Below are positions 59,754-64,000 of a stretch of 64,000 nucleotides of DNA, piece by piece (positions within the stretch are counted from its first letter, which is position 1; every line of letters starts with the position of its first letter). The stretch is from Bifidobacterium sp. ESL0775 (lineage in GTDB: Bacteria > Actinomycetota > Actinomycetes > Actinomycetales > Bifidobacteriaceae). The stretch is from assembly GCF_029395475.1 (NCBI RefSeq), contig NZ_CP113917.1:2108001-2172000 (forward strand). Direction: 5' to 3'. Made by a program: the position numbers and the translations under genes. The notes below the pieces were generated by a model. That model was not told the DNA's origin. It saw only the letters and a program-made list of their open reading frames with translations, and did not search any database.

Positions 59754-59788
59754 CGTGATCCGACGCCTTTGGCGGGTGCCGGATCACG
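59754..59788 (-). promoter_or_regulatory. Stem-loop downstream of the binding-protein gene
   Basis: The outer 9-bp arms CGTGATCCG / CGGATCACG enclose a further partial CGCC / GGCG pairing. It is 25 bases after the binding-protein stop. No U tract follows on the minus strand, so it probably stabilises the upstream mRNA and lets some transcription continue into the permeases, as is common after binding-protein genes. Confidence 0.5.
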
Positions 59789-59812
59789 AACAATCATGGC
59801 TTTATGCCGACT

Positions 59813-61192
59813 TTACTTATCCTTCGGCCAAGTCGCTTCGATCTGATCCAGGGTGTCCTTCTCAGACTTGTTCTGAGCGAAGTACTCGGTCATCTTCTTC
59901 CAGAAGCTGCCCGAACCGACTTCGGCGGGCATCATGTCGGAAGCATCGAAACGGAACTCGGTCTTCGGGTTGGTCAGCGTGTCGTAGGACAGCTTGTCAA
60001 GCTTGGAGCCGAGGAGCTTCTCGTCCATGCCCTTGTTCGGATAGACCCAGCCGCCAAGCTTCTTGGCGCGCTGATTGGCCCAATCCGGAGAGGAGAGGTA
60101 GGTCAGCAAAGCCTTGACCTCAGGACGATCGGAGAACGCGAAGGCGAAGTCGCCGCCACCGAGCATCGGGGCGCTGTCCTTGGTCTTGCCAGGCATCGGG
60201 AAGACCCAGGCGTCACCGTCCGGATCAATCTTGATGTTCGGGTTCGTGGACTTGAAGTTGGTCTGATAGAACGGCGCCATGTGCATCATGTAGCCAGTGC
60301 CATCAAGAAGCGGGTTGCCGGCGTCCTGCCAAGCCGTGGAGGCGATGGACTGCGAATCACCGAAACCACCGTTGACATAGTCGTTGTTCTTCAGGATCTT
60401 GCCGATCTCCTGGAAGGCGGACAGGATCTTCGGATCGTTGAACGGAATCTCGTGGTCGACCCACTTGTTGTAGGTGTCAACGTCGGTGAAACGAATCACG
60501 GCGTCCTCGAGCCAATCCGTGGCGGGCCAACCGGTGTCGGAACCGCCCTCGATGCCGACCGACCAGGGCTTGGTCTTGGTGCCCTTGTTGTCCGCGGCGA
60601 TCTTCTTGGTGAGATCCATCATCTCATCCCAGGTCTCCGGGACCTTATAGCCCTTCTCCTTGAACTTCTTGGGAGAATACCAGATGAAGGACTTGGTGGA
60701 AGCATCGATGGCGACGCCGTAAAGCTTGCCGTCAACCGAGCCGTATTCCTTCCAATCCTTGGAATAGTACTTGTCGATGTTCTTGGCGACCGTATCGGGA
60801 ACAGCCTTGACCTTGCCGGTCTTCACCATGCTCTTGAGCATGCCGGGCTGGGCGACGACGGCGATATCCGGAGCGGAACCGGACTTCACACGCACAGGAA
60901 GCTGCGTGGACTCATCACGAGAGCCCTCGAACTTGACGGTCGCGCCGGTGCACTGGCGGAATTGGTCGAACGACTTGTCGGTCGCATTGCCCTCATCGTC
61001 GATCCATGCGGTGTACATGGTGACGGTCTTGCCACTCAGATTGCCGTATTGCTTATACGCCTTGCAAGCGGCGCTGTTCGAAGCCGAATTGCTCGACGAG
61101 CTCGACGACGAGCCGCCACAAGCGGCCATTCCCGACAGCATGGCAAGGCTTGCCACCGCTGCGAGAGCTTTCTTTCCATTACTAATTTTCAC
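59813..61192 (-). CDS. Carbohydrate ABC transporter substrate-binding lipoprotein
   Basis: Extracellular solute-binding protein anchored by lipid, 459 aa. The signal peptide ends in the lipobox LSGMAAC (Cys25), followed by a Ser-rich linker. The mature part is a CUT1 cluster B-type binding fold with TAWIDDEGNATDKSFDQFRQ and IEGGSDTGWPATDWLEDAVI, most like binding proteins for alpha-glucosides. The start is GTG, with AAGGAGG eight bases upstream. It heads the operon binding protein, MalF-like, MalG-like, GH65. Ligand specificity is not readable. Confidence 0.93.
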   Translation of the reverse strand: MKISNGKKALAAVASLAMLSGMAACGGSSSSSSSNSASNSAACKAYKQYGNLSGKTVTMYTAWIDDEGNATDKSFDQFRQCTGATVKFEGSRDESTQLPVRVKSGSAPDIAVVAQPGMLKSMVKTGKVKAVPDTVAKNIDKYYSKDWKEYGSVDGKLYGVAIDASTKSFIWYSPKKFKEKGYKVPETWDEMMDLTKKIAADNKGTKTKPWSVGIEGGSDTGWPATDWLEDAVIRFTDVDTYNKWVDHEIPFNDPKILSAFQEIGKILKNNDYVNGGFGDSQSIASTAWQDAGNPLLDGTGYMMHMAPFYQTNFKSTNPNIKIDPDGDAWVFPMPGKTKDSAPMLGGGDFAFAFSDRPEVKALLTYLSSPDWANQRAKKLGGWVYPNKGMDEKLLGSKLDKLSYDTLTNPKTEFRFDASDMMPAEVGSGSFWKKMTEYFAQNKSEKDTLDQIEATWPKDK

Positions 61193-61246
61193 TTCTCTAC
61201 CTCCTTGTAACCAGTTCGGACGCCATTTAGCATCTTCACAGGTACA

Positions 61247-61284
61247 ATAGTAAGCGCTTACTTTTTAAAACGCAAGCGCTCGCG
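61247..61284 (-). promoter_or_regulatory. Promoter and operators of the binding-protein operon
   Basis: On the minus strand TTGCGT (61270-61275) and TACTAT (61247-61252) are 17 bp apart. A perfect 14-bp palindrome AGTAAGCGCTTACT (61249-61262) covers the -10 box. A second, shorter dyad CGCAAGCGCTCGCG (61271-61284, imperfect) covers the -35. This is a classical repressor layout for a LacI-family protein. The same dyad with one change recurs at 62315-62328. Confidence 0.75.
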
Positions 61285-61392
61285 ATTTTTCTTTTATATC
61301 CGATATCCTCATTCTTGAAAATTTCTCGACAGGCCTATGCTGTCATATTTTCACGGACATCAGAAACCCAATGATGAGAATCCTAGAAGAGT

Positions 61393-62241
61393 CTACTCAG
61401 CCTTGGCTTTTCCGGCGTTGAAGTAGTCCATGGATCCGATTGGACCAGCCAGCGCGAACTTACCATTCTTGTAAGTGAGCTTGGTGACCGCGTCGTTGCC
61501 CATTCCGGCACCGGTGTACTCGGGGAACTTCTGCGCCAGCAGGAAGAAGTTGATGGCGGAGCCGGAGCTGACGACGAGCACATTGCCGCCGCCGTTCTTC
61601 ATTTCCTTCTTGCCGATCGAGGTCAGGACATCGGTCATGCGCTTCTCGATGGCCTCAGCGCTTTCCGCACGCAATTCAGCGGGCAGATCAGTGCCCAGCT
61701 TGTTGGCCTTGTCGAGCTGGTAATAGCCGTTCTGCTGCACGACCGCGGCGTTGATGCCGTTCTTGGCGACCAGATCGTCATGGTCCTTGTAGCCGTAGTA
61801 GGCGGCGATGTCAACATCGTTCTGCGCGGCGTCCTGACGGCCCTCATAGCTGCCGAAATTGCACTCGCGCAACCTCCAGTCCTGCTTGAGCTGGATCGAC
61901 TTGTTGCCGGAATACTTCAGCGCGCCCTCGGCGGTCTTCTCCTGGCGGGTCAGATCACCGGAATAAGCGGCCTTGAACTTGGTGCCCTTGAGTCCCAAGC
62001 CCAGATACTTGGCCCCATCGAGGCCTTGTTGCGTCAACGTCCAATCGCTCCATCCCTGCGAGCGATGCATCACGTTGGAAGCGGTCTGGCCATGACGGGC
62101 CAGATAAATCGTCACGGTTCCGTTGGCCTTGGGAGCTTCAGCGGTCTTGGCCGACGAGTCGTTGCCGCAAGCGGCCAACCCGGCCAGCATGGCAACGCCA
62201 GAGACCATCGCAATGGCCTTTGTGATGAAACTTTTTTTCAC
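61393..62241 (-). CDS. Histidine-phosphatase-superfamily lipoprotein with altered second catalytic His
   Basis: Exported lipoprotein, 282 aa, lipobox LAGLAAC (Cys25). The histidine phosphatase/phosphoglycerate-mutase motif is YLARHGQTASN (RHG 49-51), with AAYSGDLTRQEKTAEGAL and LRECNFGSYEG as expected. The second catalytic His, normally in a VSHG-type motif, is replaced: here VLVVSSGSAINFFLL has Ser226. It may bind a phosphorylated ligand and not hydrolyse it. The start is GTG with AAGGAGG upstream. Its promoter has the same operator as the adjacent sugar transporter. Confidence 0.85.
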   Translation of the reverse strand: MKKSFITKAIAMVSGVAMLAGLAACGNDSSAKTAEAPKANGTVTIYLARHGQTASNVMHRSQGWSDWTLTQQGLDGAKYLGLGLKGTKFKAAYSGDLTRQEKTAEGALKYSGNKSIQLKQDWRLRECNFGSYEGRQDAAQNDVDIAAYYGYKDHDDLVAKNGINAAVVQQNGYYQLDKANKLGTDLPAELRAESAEAIEKRMTDVLTSIGKKEMKNGGGNVLVVSSGSAINFFLLAQKFPEYTGAGMGNDAVTKLTYKNGKFALAGPIGSMDYFNAGKAKAE

Positions 62242-62284
62242 GGTTTACCTCCTTGTATTGTGCGCTTCTGCACGCACTCTCTTG

Positions 62285-62341
62285 TGACAACAATATTGTC
62301 ATCACACGCAAAATAGTAAACGCTTACTCAGCAAATGACAA
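62285..62341 (-). promoter_or_regulatory. Promoter and operators of the lipoprotein gene
   Basis: On the minus strand TTGTCA (62336-62341) and TACTAT (62313-62318) are 17 bp apart. AGTAAACGCTTACT (62315-62328) covers the -10, in the same position as in the binding-protein promoter. A second dyad, TGACAA CAATA TTGTCA (62285-62301), lies at about +10 to +30. The two promoters are therefore very likely co-regulated. Confidence 0.75.
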
Positions 62342-62469
62342 ATTTATTTGCGTTTCTAAAATGACGAATCCCCGTTACGTCGATGCAACTTTTTTACATT
62401 GCTGGAGAATCCATCCCAAATTCCCAGCAATCATCCCATAACGTCAATAAACATGAACCCCACAGAGAC

Positions 62470-63645
62470 TCACCGTGGCTGACGGAAGTGGCGGTCTCCG
62501 AGGGGCGGGAACGGGGTGTGGGGCTCGTTCTGGTACCAATACGCAACGCTGGCCACGTCGTCGCTACGTTCGAAAAGCCCGGACTCATCCGTGCCGATCT
62601 GCTGAATGGTCACGCGCAGGTCGTCCTCAAAGTAAATCGGATCGGGGATGTGCCAGCGGTAAAGGCCACGCGTCACTGGTGTGGCTTGGTCCCAGTAAGC
62701 GCTTTCGCGGCCGACAAGGCTCTGCGAGCGGAACGGGAAACCGACGAATGGGGCGCAATAGGTCTGCTCGTGCATGTGATTATTTTCATCGAACGCAGCG
62801 AAGCTCCACGCTCCGCCAAAATAATCCTCGGTTCCGGTGCTGGTGACGGTCGGATAATCGGTGTCGCCGTCGAGATAGAACTTGACCTCGCCCTCGCCCC
62901 ACCAGCGGCTTTCCAGCGCTGTCAGCGCGAGGTAGGTGCCGACGTAAGTACCCTGGCCACGCACACCATCGAGGATCGTGTAATCCTGGGCCTCTTTGGT
63001 AACCCGTTCGCGGCGCCATTGGGCATGGAAACGCATCGCGTCAGCCGGCAGCGCGTCGTACTCGGTGTAATCGATCTGATAGAAGAACGCCGGAACATCC
63101 TCGTTATGGTCGCTGCGCAGGACGATTTTCGCGTGCTCGAACGGCATGGCGAAGTAGCAGTTGAAACCACGGTTGGGCGCGACCATGATGGGCATGGAAT
63201 TGACGCGGCAATCCTGCGCGTGGCCACAGCAGAAGAAGTCGCCAATCGGGCAGACCACGGACGGGTTCTCCTCGCCATCCCAATAGAATTCGAGGATGAG
63301 GTTACGCAGGACGTTCGGGCCGGTGGGCGAGGTCTTGTCGGTCACAGTCATCCAGATATGGCGGATCACGCCCGGGCCGTCGACATCCATCAGCGTCACG
63401 GATTCGCCGGCCGGCACAGTGCCGAGGCAAGGCGTCCCCTTGCGCGAAGGCCCGAGTTTGCTGGCGGTCTGCGCCGCCACACCCTTGCCGCCGGTCGGGT
63501 TCTCCGCGTTGACGCACCGCGAGCGCCCGCGTGCCCCCGCCGTGGTCAGCCCGTCCATCAAGCCAAAGCCCGTGCCAAAGCCGAAACCGCTGGCCGCCGC
63601 GCCCAATCCTGCTTGCGCCCCATGCCTCGTCGCCATCTCGCTCAT
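62470..63645 (-). CDS. GH172 (DUF2961) family enzyme
   Basis: Cytoplasmic protein of 391 aa without signal peptide. It shows the DUF2961 pattern now placed in glycoside hydrolase family GH172: VNAENPTGGKGVAAQTASKL, DVDGPGVIRHIWMTVTD, and the Glu-rich active-site stretch WWGEGEVKFYLDGDTDYPTV then STGTEDYFGGAWSF. Characterised members include a Bifidobacterium dentium difructose-anhydride I synthase/hydrolase and alpha-D-arabinofuranosidases. GGGAGG eight bases before the ATG at 63645 decides the start. A short Gly/Phe-rich segment (GFGFGTGFG) follows the N-terminus. It is likely to act on the sugar taken up by the neighbouring transporter. Confidence 0.85.
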   Translation of the reverse strand: MSEMATRHGAQAGLGAAASGFGFGTGFGLMDGLTTAGARGRSRCVNAENPTGGKGVAAQTASKLGPSRKGTPCLGTVPAGESVTLMDVDGPGVIRHIWMTVTDKTSPTGPNVLRNLILEFYWDGEENPSVVCPIGDFFCCGHAQDCRVNSMPIMVAPNRGFNCYFAMPFEHAKIVLRSDHNEDVPAFFYQIDYTEYDALPADAMRFHAQWRRERVTKEAQDYTILDGVRGQGTYVGTYLALTALESRWWGEGEVKFYLDGDTDYPTVTSTGTEDYFGGAWSFAAFDENNHMHEQTYCAPFVGFPFRSQSLVGRESAYWDQATPVTRGLYRWHIPDPIYFEDDLRVTIQQIGTDESGLFERSDDVASVAYWYQNEPHTPFPPLGDRHFRQPR

Positions 63646-63744
63646 CCGAAAAACCTCCCTTGTTTCTCTTTCATTGCCACCCACCAAATTACCCAGCTTG
63701 TTTGACTAGAAACAAAGTGTCCTACGGCACTCTGTGATATCGCT

Positions 63745-63759
63745 ATTACACGGTAATAA
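63745..63759. promoter_or_regulatory. Operator candidate upstream of the GH172 gene
   Basis: TATTAC ACG GTAATA is a perfect 6-bp inverted repeat about 100 bases before the GH172 start, in AT-rich DNA that should hold the promoter. It differs from the AGTAARCGCTTACT dyad of the neighbouring promoters, so GH172 may answer to another regulator. The remaining sequence to the window end (63760-64000) shows no gene. Confidence 0.4.
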
Positions 63760-64000
63760 CTTATAATTTTCCAGCCTTTGCTGAATGCCGCGGAAATTTG
63801 GATCATAAGATAAAAAAGACCAGACCGTTATCAATTGGGGAATGATTTGCCATTACCATCTCGTCATTTATCACATTCAAGCTCAATATGTCATAACATG
63901 CGACACGCCGTAGCATTCGGTTTTGGAAGGCATTCCCGCGCTCATCCTCACGCCACGTCAAAGATTCCACTAATTTCGTCAAAGCGTTCGCATTACCGAG

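Overview
The window looks like the chromosome of a Bifidobacterium or a close relative. This rests on gene content, not on a database match. It is a GC-rich actinobacterial sequence with a mevalonate-type isoprenoid gene, formate--tetrahydrofolate ligase, a C69 dipeptidase, one small sugar phosphotransferase system, three LacI-type regulators, two binding-protein sugar importers and phosphorolytic/GH172 carbohydrate enzymes. The species cannot be named from the sequence. No tRNA, rRNA, CRISPR array, insertion sequence or prophage was seen.

Layout. 1-3.5 kb: LacI regulator, RbsA-type ATPase and an RbsC-type permease cut by the window edge. 3.6-12.9 kb: a DNA glycosylase, a fused phosphomevalonate kinase/IPP isomerase, a MIF-like tautomerase, a membrane protein with formate--THF ligase, a dipeptidase and a PEBP-family protein. 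13-20 kb: deoC, an ascorbate-type PTS (IIC, IIB, IIA), enzyme I, HPr on the other strand, and a LacI regulator. 20-26.3 kb: replication genes (holB, tmk, topA) plus a small overlapping gene pair. 26.6-33.4 kb: MATE exporter, hipBA, MarR with an MFS exporter, and a DJ-1/PfpI protein. 33.5-39.9 kb: a large membrane protein, an FtsX-like permease with a degenerate ABC subunit, and an HD-domain protein. 40-45.9 kb: two tandem kup potassium transporters. 46-53.9 kb: tatD, a DUF4143 ATPase divergent from a HipA-like kinase, an unknown membrane protein, rsmI and an esterase. 54-63.7 kb: a carbohydrate locus with LacI, GH65, two permeases, a binding protein, a histidine-phosphatase-like lipoprotein and a GH172 enzyme.

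How it works together. The last locus looks like one regulon. The promoters of the binding protein and of the lipoprotein have the same layout: a TACTAT -10 box overlapped by a 14-bp dyad, AGTAAGCGCTTACT or AGTAAACGCTTACT. A LacI gene lies at the end of the operon. The PTS block holds everything needed for phosphoryl transfer, EI to HPr to IIA to IIB to IIC.

The most unusual signals are: (a) three contiguous short-period arrays in promoter regions, with units of 23 bp before the formate--THF ligase gene, 27 bp before hipBA, and 33 bp between the DUF4143 ATPase and an orphan HipA-like kinase; (b) an ABC subunit that has lost its Walker A, catalytic Glu and H-loop residues and carries a 190-residue acidic N-terminus; (c) the PMK-IDI2 fusion; and (d) recurrent low-complexity insertions inside otherwise ordinary enzymes.
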